Positions 20,101-26,773 of a DNA stretch of 64,000 bases are shown piece by piece. The notes under the pieces are model-generated. The model ran no database searches. It saw only the letters and a list, made by a program, of their open reading frames with translations, and was not told the origin of the DNA. Location: contig JAJLRJ010000002.1 of assembly GCA_024195265.1 (NCBI GenBank), positions 47,705,252-47,769,251 on the forward strand. The letters are read 5' to 3'. The DNA is from Dendrophyllia cribrosa (lineage: Eukaryota; Cnidaria; Anthozoa; Scleractinia; Dendrophylliidae). Each line of letters begins with the position of its first letter. The stretch's first letter is position 1. The position numbers and the translations under genes were made by a program.

Positions 20101-21727
20101 ATCATCTCTATTATTTTGTTTTATTCCCAAAGAATGGAAATTTCATTCTTCTGACCCCCATGGCCACTGTGCAAATCACCATCAATTAATTTAAAATTAA
20201 CGAAAACAAAAAAAATGATACCAAATAGACTAGAAATGTTAATCCTCAGACGTACATGGGGGGAGGGGGTGTGTGGATGCCACCCCCACTTAAGGTTTTT
20301 CTCCGATTTTTTCAAGATGATTTAATATTAGCACATGCCGTCTTCAGTAGCTGTTCGTTTATCCTTGAGACATATTTTGGTAAGGTTTGGCGACAACCGA
20401 TTGTTATGGTAACCAGATATGACGTCATAAGTAACATGAGGTCAAGCCATTTTTTTTAATAAAAATGCGTGTTTTTCACCTTTTTTCGGTAAAGAAACTT
20501 AAAATGCTACCAAAAGCATCAACATGTTTAACTGTATATTTTTTTCCAACTCTAGCAAGAACATATTTGCAATTTCCGCATTTTTCCGATAAATTTGAAT
20601 TTTTAGTAAAATCCAAGATGGCGGCCATCATGGCGTTCATTTTGAATGACGACACGGACCCCAGCAGCGGCAGAACCCATAATATTTACCTTATCTTGTA
20701 GAGCACATCACAGGCTGTATAAGACGTAAAACATTTCTGAAATATTGCACCATCGCAAAAATCCCAGAGGGGTGGGGGGAAGTTCAACACCCCCCTCACC
20801 TTCTACCACGGTGGGGTATAAGTTTGCGGGTATGTCCGAGGGTTAAGCCGGCTGTTCCTGGCGTTCAGAAAGTGGGGAGCAAAGGATTAGTAACCACGAC
20901 GACAATGGTAGCGAGAAAGGCACAAGATAATCGGTTAAATGAGCAAAAACCGGCAATGCCTGCGCACTTGCATTTCACATTTTGGCGCATTTCTTTGCCG
21001 TGCCTTGCAAAGCAACAACGTCCAATGACGATTAATTTTCCTTTCTCAATTTGAACTTGAAAGCCACCCATAGACCACTTTTATAATGGCGGCCGATTTA
21101 TTTATTCTTTTATATGTATGTTAATTAGCCTCACTGGCCTCATTTTAGAGTAAAAATTCTTTTGAATTTTGCACATGTTACCGAGGCCAGTGAGGCTAAT
21201 TAACATACATATAAAAGAATAAATAAATCGGCCGCCATTATGAAAGTGGTCTATACCAATTCAGCTCCTAGACAATTTAATCACATTAGACAAACTAATC
21301 AAATTGGAAAATTGCAGAGTAGTTTCAAATTGATAGTACGTCTTCTCTCATTCTCCCCAGTCGTTCGCGTGCCGATTTTATCAGAAACAGGCTACGTGCT
21401 GTTCAGTTACCTACCAACTGCTACCAATTCATCAAACGTCTGATTACTCTTACCTCAGTCACGATACTTGTAAATGAGTCGTCGAAAACATAGCTTGTGC
21501 ATTTGTCACAACACTTGTTCTCGTCGCACGTGACGTTGGGGGTCACGCAATGAAATTTAGGCGTACCAGTTGCAAACACAAGTAGTGAACCTATCTGTAT
21601 GGCGCTGGGCGCAATAACGAGAAAGCAGGAGGAGAAATACAGAAACTTTTGCCATGGACCAAATTCTCCAACATACCGCAAAATATCGTCAAAATGTTGA
21701 CACTCACTGTCAGATTGTTGAGGCATT
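41..21727 (-). CDS. SLC22-type organic ion transporter gene (8 exons; 3' end off window)
   Basis: Multi-exon gene for a plasma-membrane major facilitator of the SLC22 family (organic cation, anion or carnitine carriers). Eight exons (listed separately) splice with GT-AG ends and matching phases into 446 stop-free codons. In order: the N-terminal FDDILRYVGEFGPWQK signature and TM1, a Cys-rich extracellular loop, WNLICDK, the MFS loop GAVSDFFGRR, TM4-6, PKSLRWLVTQ, TM7-8, FGRRVPHC, the YLYSTELYPTTLR motif, and NMALGSCATFSRIGAVVVPF. Family members are about 550 residues, so TM11-12 and the C-terminus lie left of position 41. An acceptor-like site (pyrimidine-rich tract, then CAG) lies one base before the ATG, so a 5'UTR exon probably lies upstream. 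Substrate cannot be told from sequence. Exons 4-7 are duplicated in inverted orientation at 50.8-63.3 kb. Confidence 0.9.
225..960. repeat. Intronic tandem array, about 115 bp unit, about 7 copies
   Basis: Imperfect direct repeats containing GTGTGACCATTCAAATGAAA, GGTGCTGTTCATTATGCTGT and CTGTGGATGAAATTCTA. It lies in intron 7 of the minus gene. The same array occurs inverted at the right edge, so it predates the duplication. Confidence 0.85.
1018..1126 (-). CDS. SLC22 exon 7 (ELYPTTLR motif)
   Basis: 109 bp after GTGAACAG, read as D-LKGFITALALIGRFF then SASFSNIYLYSTELYPTTL and the first two bases of Arg, before GTAAAT. The YxxELxPTxxR block is the conserved TM10-TM11 border motif of SLC22 proteins. 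Confidence 0.9.
2107..2186 (-). CDS. SLC22 exon 6 (FGRRVPH)
   Basis: An 80 bp exon after CCATTCCAG. It completes Tyr and encodes FGRRVPHCLFMLISGVSCLL, then VLVVPE plus G, before a weak donor GTTGGT. It was identified by matching the inverted copy and by exact phase agreement with exons 5 and 7. Confidence 0.85.
2628..5130. other. 2.5 kb segment in intron 5, present only in the left arm
   Basis: Both arms match up to the CTTCTAGCAAGAAAC region and again from GGTTATGCTTACAA, but the right arm lacks everything between. Apart from the TTAA MITE at 3806-4784 I recognise nothing coding. It is either an insertion in the left copy or a deletion in the right. Confidence 0.6.
3806..4784. mobile_element. 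TTAA-flanked MITE, family 1 (979 bp)
   Basis: Terminal inverted repeats CCCTATTCAGACTGGG and CCCAGTCTGAATAGGG are flanked on both sides by TTAA. TTAA duplication with CCC-starting ends is typical of piggyBac-type transposons. There is no transposase, so the element is non-autonomous. It contains long G and C runs just inside the ends and a four-fold repeat of CGCCATCTTGGATC at about 4193-4246. Confidence 0.75.
5282..5477. mobile_element. Palindromic MITE (196 bp) with an empty site in the other arm
   Basis: Almost perfect inverted repeat, TAGGCCATTTCCGAGTTGCC to its complement, with a short AT-rich loop. The inverted paralogue reads straight through (GGCTAATTAAGC), so the element was gained after the duplication. 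A degenerate relative lies at about 18790-18900. Confidence 0.85.
5515..5649 (-). CDS. SLC22 exon 5 (TM7-TM8)
   Basis: 135 bp after a TTCGCTAG acceptor, encoding LVLNMIFYGMMLYIPGLAGN and NLYLNVFLMFVTELP, ending FK plus TA of a split Tyr codon before GTACGT. Beyond a shared front part, the segment after FVT differs strongly from the right copy (ELPQTPMS against DLLLIPIS), a cluster of changes in one membrane segment. Confidence 0.88.
5711..5850 (-). repeat. tRNA-derived SINE copy
   Basis: On the minus strand, A-box-like GTGGTAAGACAT and B box GGGTTCGATTCCC are followed by a tail containing TTTCACTCATTTCTTTGTTG. A related head and tail occur on the plus strand at about 7365-7495. There is no acceptor-stem pairing, so it is a SINE and not a tRNA gene. 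Confidence 0.7.
5898..6375 (+). mobile_element. R1 element, short divergent copy
   Basis: It starts TAGCGGAGC and carries the R1 5' motif CATGGTCATGGCTAGCGGAA and the R1 3' end (TAGCCCGGTCGTCAATCTTA, then GGCTCAGCCTATATAT). The interior is much shorter than in full R1 copies. The 3' end runs into a (TA)n tract. Confidence 0.75.
6375..6427. repeat. (TA)n microsatellite
   Basis: About 50 bp of TA dinucleotides between the R1 3' end and the hammerhead-bearing palindrome. A further TA-rich tract lies at 6672-6700. Confidence 0.95.
6468..6521 (-). ncRNA. Second hammerhead ribozyme, opposite strand
   Basis: Mirror copy of the 6524-6578 ribozyme with the same CUGAGGA core, stem II with GCAA loop, GAAA and stem III. 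Stem I is AAGUUAA against UUAAACUU, so it has one bulged base. The two ribozymes diverge from the palindrome centre. Confidence 0.75.
6524..6578 (+). ncRNA. Type I hammerhead ribozyme (canonical)
   Basis: All parts of a hammerhead are present in order. Stem I AAGUUUAA (6524-6531) pairs fully with UUAAACUU (6571-6578). The core is CUGAGGA (6532-6538). Stem II GUGGGUG/CACCUAC has a GCAA loop. GAA follows, then stem III ACA/UGU with an AGUU loop. The predicted cleavage site is after A6570 (GUA triplet). Self-cleaving RNAs of this kind process transcripts of Penelope-like elements; activity here is inferred from structure. Confidence 0.85.
6694..7313 (+). pseudogene. Non-LTR retrotransposon reverse transcriptase, C-terminal fragment
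   Basis: About 196 uninterrupted residues from 6705 to 7295. Seen: FQYLGSWISHSAKDLMIRKA, FFRATVESVLLYSAESWTLT and RMRRLRFSGHCWRSKKEV. These are the thumb and C-terminal region found at the 3' end of many metazoan non-LTR elements. There is no catalytic domain, so the copy is 5'-truncated. After the stop comes (ATG)n-like ATGATGATG, a short-repeat tail of the sort RTE-type elements use in place of poly-A. The clade assignment is tentative. Confidence 0.75.
7365..7495 (+). repeat. tRNA-derived SINE copy
   Basis: Box A-like TAGTGGTAAAGGCAT and box B-like GGGTTCAACTCC are followed by CACTTTTTCACTCATAATC and TTTGTTGTGAAAATTTCTG, the same tail as the SINE at 5711-5850 in opposite orientation. Confidence 0.7.
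7733..8824 (+). CDS. Penelope-like RT C-terminus plus GIY-YIG endonuclease (5'-truncated)
   Basis: 363 residues with no stop, open upstream to the truncation at about 7712; there is no true ATG and the nominal start is TTG. Seen: the C-terminal RT region (VDFLDVTVLNRNGKLETDLY, KPTDKHQYL, SCHPRGCKEGIPYAQALRLR), a linker with PFVVTYHPGLPNIGKIL and MVAFRRPKSLKDYL, a Cys cluster CxxxxCxxC at about residue 206, then GIY-YIG at about residue 250 (VVYLLTCKTC, QYVGST, FNNHRSRLN). RT-GIY-YIG order defines EN-containing Penelope-like elements. The catalytic YxDD region of RT is missing, so the copy cannot act alone. The intact frame implies a recent insertion. Confidence 0.85.
   Translation: MERFLNFINNSHDTIKFTWNYSREQVDFLDVTVLNRNGKLETDLYIKPTDKHQYLDSRSCHPRGCKEGIPYAQALRLRRICSLEEFFDDRAKRLTEFLVARGYEKSFVMRQINRAKRITRDEALTPRETSRKNERIPFVVTYHPGLPNIGKILRDLHPVLHASERCKKAIKEQPMVAFRRPKSLKDYLVHAKVKQEITIRDSGNKQCASKNCRICRKDKLLKMGDTFESTNTGKSYTINYSLNCNSTNVVYLLTCKTCGKQYVGSTSTKFRLRFNNHRSRLNLHGRMTPEERLDDEILYRHFFSAGHGGLEDMSVQLIDRVDRTENLTDKEGQWAYKLKTLRPHGLNESDFFYSQNRGLRAQK
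8950..8983 (+). ncRNA. Hammerhead-like core at Penelope 3' end
   Basis: CTGATGA (8950-8956), a GC-rich hairpin GGCAGC/GCTGCC, then GAAA (8975-8978). A stem III (AUA/UGU with wobble) can be drawn, but I find no convincing stem I, so it looks degenerate or dependent on a partner repeat. The inverted copy is at about 7675-7707. Confidence 0.45.
9380..10230 (-). CDS. Penelope-like GIY-YIG protein, left arm
   Basis: Codes for the same protein as the right arm, residue for residue (287 with read-through of the centre). Seen: RICSTQEAFERRVKELTEFL, PFVVSYHPALPNIGGIL, MAFRRPKNLKDYLVRARLKP, Cys motif CGNKRCMIC, then VVYLISCKVC, QYVGST, FNNHKSR and the C-terminal GQWAYRLKT. The RT domain is gone. The reading frame continues across the palindrome centre only because of the mirror sequence. 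Confidence 0.82.
10231..11081 (+). CDS. Penelope-like GIY-YIG protein, right arm
   Basis: Mirror copy of the 9380-10230 gene with identical translation. GIY-YIG endonucleases of this family nick DNA for target-primed reverse transcription. With the RT core absent, this fragment could supply at most an endonuclease. The 3' flank has GCGCGC blocks and the hammerhead-like motif at 11236-11264. Confidence 0.82.
11236..11270 (+). ncRNA. Hammerhead-like core at Penelope 3' end
   Basis: CTGATGA (11236-11242), a long stem II (GACCACTT/AAGTGGTT), then GAAA (11261-11264). No stem I was found. A mirror copy lies at about 9191-9225 on the minus strand. Confidence 0.4.
11340..11941. mobile_element. Foldback MITE with a TTAA MITE inserted at its centre
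   Basis: About 100 bp arms (TATAAAGTCATAGGTCAGAG to its complement) surround a family-1 TTAA MITE at 11441-11841. Removing the inner element joins the arms at ...ATACCTT-TTAA-AAGGTAT..., so the TTAA target was the exact centre of an older palindrome. Confidence 0.75.
11441..11841. mobile_element. TTAA-flanked MITE, family 1 (401 bp)
   Basis: Ends are CCCTATTCAGCCTGGGC and its complement. Inside is a second inverted pair around GGCCGCCATCTTGGATTT, and a 22-base G run at about 11761-11783. TTAA lies at the right edge, with a one-base change in the left copy. Confidence 0.75.
12003..12206 (-). mobile_element. R1 element 3' fragment plus (TA)n
   Basis: The reverse complement of 12050-12206 matches the R1 3' end (AATTCTCA side, TAGCCCGGTCGTCAATCTTA, then GTTAGGCTCAGCC). 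It is again joined to a (TA)n tract (12003-12049). The rest of R1 is absent. Confidence 0.75.
12605..13815 (+). pseudogene. Broken two-exon fragment of an unnamed cnidarian-type protein
   Basis: Exon 1 (12605-13013) starts MEKSCSFKRLYGGQC and continues to RSAHRSSLGIGWRKGSSRC, an in-frame TAA at 12923, then GISKQISQHILNLTGMFLPV and GS-G split at a GTAAGC donor. Exon 2 (13712-13815) continues in phase as ICSECRSTLYERTKTARQDP and ends at GTATGT. The splice and the frame beyond the stop are well kept, so this was a coding pair inactivated by one nonsense change. The intron contains a TIR element (13047-13646). Function unknown; I recognise the His/Cys-rich pattern only as a repeated family type in cnidarians. 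Confidence 0.5.
13047..13646. mobile_element. TIR element inside the intron of the broken gene
   Basis: Ends AGGGACGGACCATTATTTTT and its complement, 600 bp, with G and C runs just inside. No transposase. A solo end of the same family lies at about 25943. Confidence 0.7.
14005..14152. mobile_element. Palindromic MITE
   Basis: Inverted repeat with arms containing CTTATTGACTGA, GGGAAAATATTTGGCTC and GGTCATGGCG, meeting near 14085. It shares the GGTCCGTACG word with the repeat at 41.85-42.2 kb. Confidence 0.65.
14160..15850. other. Intron 4 stretch without recognisable features
   Basis: Open frames here (for example minus strand 15024-15359) have no recognisable domain and no convincing splice context. 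I see no repeat termini of the families described elsewhere. Confidence 0.5.
15880..15921. mobile_element. Solo end of TTAA MITE family 1
   Basis: C runs followed by CAGGCCGAATAGGGTTAA, identical to one end of the copy at 26577-26773, with the same GTTGAAAGTTAGCGC lead-in. The opposite end is missing. Confidence 0.65.
15965..16110 (+). repeat. tRNA-derived SINE fragment
   Basis: Box A TAGCTCAGTCGGTTA and box B AGTTCGATTCTCACC are spaced as in tRNA, but without acceptor-stem pairing. It is followed by unrelated sequence TTTTTTCTCTGTTTCCAG. Confidence 0.6.
16170..16790. repeat. Inner part of the inverted duplication (partner about 50670-51300)
   Basis: Exon 4 and its flanks match 50670-51300 in reverse complement (for example GTAGCACAACATCGTACAAA at about 51250 against 16200). 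Recognisable homology stops near 16790/50670, inside intron 3, which places the duplication breakpoint. Confidence 0.8.
16410..16649 (-). CDS. SLC22 exon 4 (PKSLRWL loop)
   Basis: 240 bp. The first base completes the Arg codon from exon 3; it then encodes VFPKSLRWLVTQSRFEDAHA, the large central cytoplasmic loop (family motif PESPRWL), and ends LILCYNW at a GTAAGA donor. The family-typical Glu of PES is Lys here; the right-hand copy keeps Glu. Confidence 0.9.
17214..17338. mobile_element. Short MITE in intron 3
   Basis: ACGTAGTTTTAATACC at the left and GGTATTAAAACTACGT at the right form a 16 bp inverted pair around an AT-rich 90 bp core. Confidence 0.6.
17562..17662. repeat. Minisatellite, about 24 bp unit, 4 to 5 copies
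   Basis: Repeats of AACCACTACACCACCGCACA with small changes. They sit 80 bp outside the donor of SLC22 exon 3. Confidence 0.8.
17743..18023 (-). CDS. SLC22 exon 3 (TM4-TM6)
   Basis: 281 bp starting phase 0 after ATATCCTAG, first residues LGFSLASSFVDC, and ending inside a codon (AG of Arg) before a GTGAGC donor. It holds hydrophobic stretches for TM4-6, including FCSGAAIAGLFVGHYVYILE and WVLGAFIMVMIGYFVRDWR, and ends LFYLLWR. No inverted-arm counterpart was found on the right side, so the duplication breakpoint lies between this exon and exon 4. Confidence 0.88.
19193..19568. mobile_element. MITE in SLC22 intron 2
   Basis: Inverted ends TTAAAGGGACACTGTC and GACAATGCCCCTTTAA, 376 bp, no coding capacity. 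Confidence 0.65.
19664..19810 (-). CDS. SLC22 exon 2 (TM2 and MFS signature loop)
   Basis: 49 codons, phase 0 to phase 0, after a GTTTCAG acceptor and before a GTAAGT donor. It begins WNLICDKAHI and contains LFLAGMMAGSLVFG (TM2) and GAVSDFFGRR, the conserved cytoplasmic TM2-TM3 loop of major facilitators. Confidence 0.9.
20243..20842. mobile_element. TTAA-flanked MITE, family 2 (600 bp)
   Basis: TTAA lies on both sides. The right end reads GTATGTCCGAGGG, the left end is mutated (TCCTCAGACGTACATGG). The interior matches the copy at 31154-31746 in reverse orientation, including AAATCCAAGATGGCGGCC at about 20611. Confidence 0.75.
21071..21252. mobile_element. Palindromic MITE in SLC22 intron 1
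   Basis: About 70 bp arms (TAGACCACTTTTATAATGGC, TTAATTAGCCTCACTGGCCT) around a 40 bp loop. It lies 200 bp 3' of the exon 1 donor, in transcription direction. Confidence 0.75.
21454..21727 (-). CDS. SLC22 exon 1 (start codon, TM1, extracellular loop)
   Basis: The ATG is at 21726-21724 and is followed by 91 codons. It encodes MPQQSDSEC, then the family signature FDDILRYVGEFGPWQK, a hydrophobic TM1 (FLYFSSCFLVIAPSAIQIGS) and a Cys-rich extracellular loop (VTCDENKCCDKC). It ends in phase 0 at a GTAAGA donor (21453). The start was chosen because it is the only ATG before the conserved FDD motif and sits directly after a splice-acceptor-like CAG. Confidence 0.9.
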
Positions 21728-23129
21728 CTGTTAAATAAACAAAAAAAAAGATAAACGTAGCTTTACCGTGTTGCGTAAATGGAATTGTAATATTTTACGA
21801 CACGTGATTTACATGGGATAATTGTTGTTGTACATTTAAGGTTAACATTCGTTTCATGTCGCATCTCCTCGAGCCAGGCGACTGTCCCTCGCGCTCTCGC
21901 GTGTTTTACTCGCCGAGGCAACTGAATGATGATGTTGCACGGGACGATTCGCAACGACGATTTTTAGCGCAACGATGTTGCGCTTAAAGTTGATGCCGTG
22001 TAACATGGGAACGCGGACAATATTCTTCGCACTTTTTGCGTTTCGAGTTTTTGAATCAATTTCAAAAGCTTAAAACATGTTGCCGCAACAAACTATTGCG
22101 TTAAAAATCGTTCGTGCGCTGTTACACGATATCAACTTTTAACGCTACAATGTCTCGTCAAATCGTCTCGTGTAACATCACCTTAACCATTGATATTTGT
22201 TAAAGACTGATACAATTTCTTGGAGTTTTTTTATAGGTCGAGAGGTAAAGAGCATAGGGTTGGCAGCGCGGATATCAGGCTCGGCAGCTTGACGCTCCGA
22301 GCACGCACGCAGAGCTGTTTTCACTTTATTATCATAATTAAACATCACGAAAAGTACAAATTGAAATTTGCCGCAATACTGATTTCTTTTTTCGTTAGGG
22401 GTAGTCCAGCACTTGTCCAAACGATGTCTGTGATTCGCTAAGAAAACAATAGATTTGTCCTTCTGGGATAGGGATTAGAGATGGGCAGACCTGCACCTTT
22501 CGCAACGCCTCACAGGATTGGCTAAGAAAACAATATAAAAAACAACACAACAATGAACCCTAACCCTAAAAACAATAGAGGTGCACCTCATCCAGGTCAA
22601 ATGAAATTAGAGGTTCCAAAGAGATGCAGGCCTACTGTTAGGGATAGGGTCATTGTTCAAGTGATATATCAATTGTATCGTTCGCCAATCACAGACATCG
22701 TTTGGACAGCTACGACCCCGCCCTTCATTAGACCTGACAGGGTTGTTATTTGGACGTTTTAAAACGTCATCTTTTTGTGGCGAGAGGTTTCTTTGTGATG
22801 TGTCATTTCGTCTCTCTACATGGCTTGCTTTGTGTTCTTCTCTAGAAGAGCCTGTTTTCGTGATCAGCTCGCCCGCTCGATTGACGCAAAAGGGACAGGT
22901 AGCATGCAAGACAGGTTTATTGGGAAAACATTCGACTTATAGATAGTATAATTTGCTATGCAAGAGAGAATAATATACCTCGCTTACTTCTGTTCCTTCG
23001 ACAAAATAGAATGGTCCTTCATACGAGACACGCTTAAATATTTCGGTTTCGGAACCGGAATCATAAAATGAATAAACCTATTTTATGGCTGCCCCGAAGC
23101 AATTTTGCTACACAATGAATATCAAAGTA
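21728..23129. promoter_or_regulatory. Upstream region of the SLC22 gene
   Basis: Should hold the 5'UTR exon and promoter, but no TATA box or initiator stands out. It contains a diffuse inverted repeat at about 22407-22710 (GTCCAAACGATGTCTGTGAT against its complement) and a weaker one at about 21960-22180, both probably decayed MITEs. No coding sequence recognised. Confidence 0.35.
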
Positions 23130-24300
23130 ATATTGTATCAAGCAGAATTCAGTTGACCAGGCAGAATTTTGAGCAGGTACTCGATTTTTAAGAGCACTAC
23201 TGGCAGGCAGAATACCCCAATTTAGAAGCAGAATTTATCCAAGCCTAACTTTTAGGCATGATGTCAACGAATGAAGCAACACGTTTACGAAACAATTATT
23301 TACGCGGCTACAAGATTTGAATGATTTATAACTCAGAACGAAGCTCGTTTAAAACCTTAAGAATGCAACCAATGCGTTATTGTCAAAGGAACGTTTATAC
23401 CTTGCTGTTGTTAGTTTTGTCATGTCAGTTATAACTCAAAACCTTCCCCGCAGGGGAACTTGTCACTTAGCTCGGTCCCGCCAAAGATTCTATCGAAAAA
23501 CATTAAGCTAAGAAGAAACAGCAGGAAAAAAATATTTAAACTTACATAAGTTTCAAATTGCTGTCATGCGCTAACAAAGTACCAGCGCTATAAATAGCGA
23601 GCTCGAGAAGTGACAATAGTTTTGTTAATAAGTTTACACCCTTCGTCTAAAACGTTATCGTAACGAAACAAACGGTAGAAATAAAGATGCAGTCGAACCT
23701 TCGCTTACGGACACCTCCCATAAGCGGACACTTCTTTTAAGCGGATACTTTTATGGGAGGTTCGACTGTATTTCCAAGAAAACGGAATCGCGTGTAGTTT
23801 CTTCACTTCTACCACTTAAAATTCAGCGAGATCAGGAGAAGCGGCAACATTTTAACTACGTTCGCTTCCAGCGAACATTTTCACTGGCGTTGCGGTTTAG
23901 CTATAATCACCTTATAGTGCGTTAATATTTTTGGATTGAAATGGGTCTAAATAGGTATAATCAAGTTTGTTCGACTTGTGGGAAAACTACCAATTTGTTT
24001 TTCTATATTTTTAAGCGTTCTTTTTTCAGCATATGTATACAAACGGTCTCACCTACAATAGTTTCAGGCCCTTACGAATGATGATCTGAATTTTGGTCGT
24101 CAAGTGTCCTTCTCTCCCTGTGCCATATTACAAATGCTTTGATTACCTGTCGTTTTTCGAAAATTATTCAAACTTGCGGAGTTTTAGACAACCTTATTCC
24201 CAGTGCTTTTCCCTTCCAAAAAAGGAGACAAGCGGGAAGAGAAAAGCGCTGGAAACGAGGTTGGAGTTCAGGGCCGGGTTGTTCAAAGCGCGGTTAAGCT
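23130..24300. repeat. Direct segmental duplication, copy A
   Basis: From GCAGAATTTTGAGCAGGTAC through GGCATGATGTCAACGAAT and CGTTCGCTTCCAGCGAAC to AACGAGGTTGGAGT, it matches 26941-28143 plus 30981-31034 with scattered differences. It provides the uninterrupted version of the 28144-30980 insertion site (GAAAAGCGCTGG). Confidence 0.85.
23690..23772. mobile_element. Small hairpin MITE (also in copy B at 27638-27766)
   Basis: GCAGTCGAACCT and AGGTTCGACTGT bracket internal AAGCGGACACT-type repeats. Present in both duplication copies, so older than the duplication. Confidence 0.6.
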
Positions 24301-24517
24301 AACCCAGGGTTTTTTGAATTCAATTTTGATTACAGTTAAATATTATTAATCAATGGAGATTTTTCCAAAGTATTTTTGCCCTTTAGTTTCGTTTCTCACT
24401 TGTCTTTGCATGTAACTTATAATTAGCTTTTGTAAATACTTCTAACAAGAGAAATTAAATCCTCGGTTAAGTTTTAATCCCGAGTAAGTGTTAACCGCGT
24501 TTCGAACAACCGGGCCC
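24271..24517. mobile_element. MITE with GGGCCGGGTTGTTC ends
   Basis: Left end GGGCCGGGTTGTTCAAAGCG, right end the complement GAACAACCGGGCCC, 247 bp, no ORF. Copy B retains only the left end, at about 31004. Confidence 0.7.
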
Positions 24518-24900
24518 TATAATGGTTTTTTTTTTTGCAGTTATGGTGGCTCCATTTAGTTTTTTGGCGCGCGCTTGGCATGGGCACGAAAATGGCGCGA
24601 GCACGCGTTTGTTTATGTTGATGACGTCACGAAAACAAAGAGTTTTTACGGTAACTAAAACGTTTATTGCGCGCATTCCACATGGTGAATTTTTATAAAA
24701 ATTGCGGATACATTGGTAGAATTTTCTTTGTTCTCGATGACAAAAAAAGGACAACAATTTTTGTATATACACAAACCCAATAAACGTAAAAAACGAAATG
24801 TGAGTAAATTGCCGAACATTATGTACCAATTTTTTTGTCTTTATTGGATTAGACTCACTTAATGTTTCTTCTGTTTCACCAAAAATCGTGAATATTTAGC

Positions 24901-25143
24901 GTGGACGTTGAAAGTCAGATTCTGGTCAGGAGTGGGCGTGTTACACGACAATCCCAAGGTCAACACCGCTTTACTAATATCCTAGCGCTCAAGAGTTGTT
25001 ACAGAGCATCATTCTGTGCTCGCACTGTTCTAGAGTGGAACCATCTGCCTCCTCACATTCAGAACGCTTCTTCTGTTGACTGCTTTAAGTCCTCCCTTAC
25101 GCGCGACCAAGACATTAACGATTTAAGAGAGAATGTCCGTTAA
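24901..25143 (+). pseudogene. Non-LTR retrotransposon C-terminal tail
   Basis: 80 residues. VTRQSQGQHRFTNILALKS, SFCARTVLEWNHLPPHIQNA and SSVDCFKSSLTRD match the C-terminal tail typical of CR1/L2/Jockey-type RT proteins (FFPRTVxxWNxLPxxI...SxxxFK). The catalytic part is absent upstream, so it is a 5'-truncated copy. Confidence 0.7.
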
Positions 25144-25940
25144 CGTCGAGCGAGGGCTGGCACATGATGAAAAATCAAATTCCTTCATAAATTTTTCACG
25201 GATACCCCATGGTAGCCCTAGAAACTTTGTGGGATTTTTTTCTTGAAATATGCTTTAAACCCGAAAAAAATAAATTAAAACCTGTTTTGGTCCCACGTGC
25301 CCTGAAAACACCTGAAATAAACGTGTCTCATACCTTCTCGCAAACTTCGCTCTGTTAACTTCGCATCAAAGAAAACCCTGTTTCGAGCGTAGAAATTTGC
25401 TGATGAGATGTTTTCGAATTATTTGAGTTCAGTTATAGACCTGTGGATTAATTTTCCAGGTCATAGCGAGCCGTTGAAAATCACTAAAATTCGCTTGCTC
25501 AAAATTCTTGATTTGGCACACTTTTCCAACGGACAGTTTTTTTACCCAGTAAAACACGAAATCACTTGAAATTTACTTCTCTTGAAAGAGAAAATGCTGT
25601 TCTAAAATCAGATATAAAAAATAGTTTCGGGCTTTGTATCAGCGCTGAGTACTAACGCCCTAAAAGTGTCGATAATCACAAGAGATTTTGACTAAATTTG
25701 TCTGTAACGCAACGACTTCTCCACAAATGAGTTGTTGGTTTTTGTCAGGCGATTGCAAACGTTTTTCGTGATTTAAAACCCGGGTTTAAAACTATAGCAA
25801 ATCGAAGGTAAATAAAAAGATTATCTATTCTTCTTTGACAAGATCTTTGAAATAGTAAAGTCCGTTTTCCTTTATAATCGTAAGTTTTTAAGTGCGTAAG
25901 TGTAGCACGTTTTGGTACAAAATGTTTGTTTATGCCGCCT
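25144..25940. other. No recognisable gene
   Basis: AT-rich sequence downstream of the non-LTR tail. I find no ORF with a known domain and no terminal repeats. Confidence 0.5.
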
Positions 25941-25942
25941 TA

Positions 25943-26005
25943 GGGACGGACCATTTTATTTTTTTTTTGGAAGGGGGTGGGGGGGGGGGGGGGGGGGGGG
26001 ATGGG
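25943..26005. mobile_element. Solo end of the GGGACGGACC element plus G tract
   Basis: AGGGACGGACCATTTTATTT followed by a near-continuous G run, as at the left end of 13047-13646. The opposite end was not found. Confidence 0.5.
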
Positions 26006-26576
26006 CAATTACTAAAAAATTCCTGCAGAAGAAATTTAAGAGAAAAAAAAATCGTGCACAAGAAAGCACGTGAAAACAACTTCAAGCATTTTGGTAAAAA
26101 AATTCTTGCAAATGGTGATGCTGAAAAAAAAATTCATACTCAGAAGAAATTGCCCAACCCCCCAATCCGCAGATCCGCAGATCTTGAACGGCCATTTACT
26201 GAAAGGAAAACACTGTGAAATGAACAACAACGTCTCTCAAACAAAAAAAATTCATTAAGGAAACATTTGTCAGTTGCTATAAAACGCGTTTAGAATAATA
26301 AATTTTCACCTCATTGAATAACGCTTTGCAAACGATTTGTTCAAAACCCAACAGCTTCACCAAAAATAAATCAACCGCTTTGCTTAATACTTTTTGCAGC
26401 ATTTGTTGATCACACGAGAAATTACTCAATTAAAAAAAAAATATCGAAAAGTAAATCCCCAAACAATAACAAAATTCATTTCGACGTGGTGTCCACAGGA
26501 GTGCCGTATATTCTCGAGGAAAAAAAACTGAATGCAAAGTGTATTTTTTATTCTCACTAAAACTTTTTATCCTTAA

Positions 26577-26773
26577 CCCTATTCGGCCTGGGCTGGGCTG
26601 AGCCTGGGGCGGGGGGGCACATTGTGGAAACGTCAAGTCACGTGATAAAAAAATTGTCATATGAAATTGTTGCCAGATAAATTTTAGGAAAAGTCACAAA
26701 GTTTGATGGCGTGTGAATACATATTAAAGAAGTTATGAATGTTGAAAGTTAGCGCCCCCCAGGCCGAATAGGG
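26577..26773. mobile_element. TTAA-flanked MITE, family 1 (197 bp)
   Basis: CCCTATTCGGCCTGGGC and its complement, with exact TTAA on both sides. The shortest copy here. Confidence 0.75.

Noticed and set aside
22556..22572. Telomeric repeat
   Set aside because: Only two CCCTAA-like units; no array.
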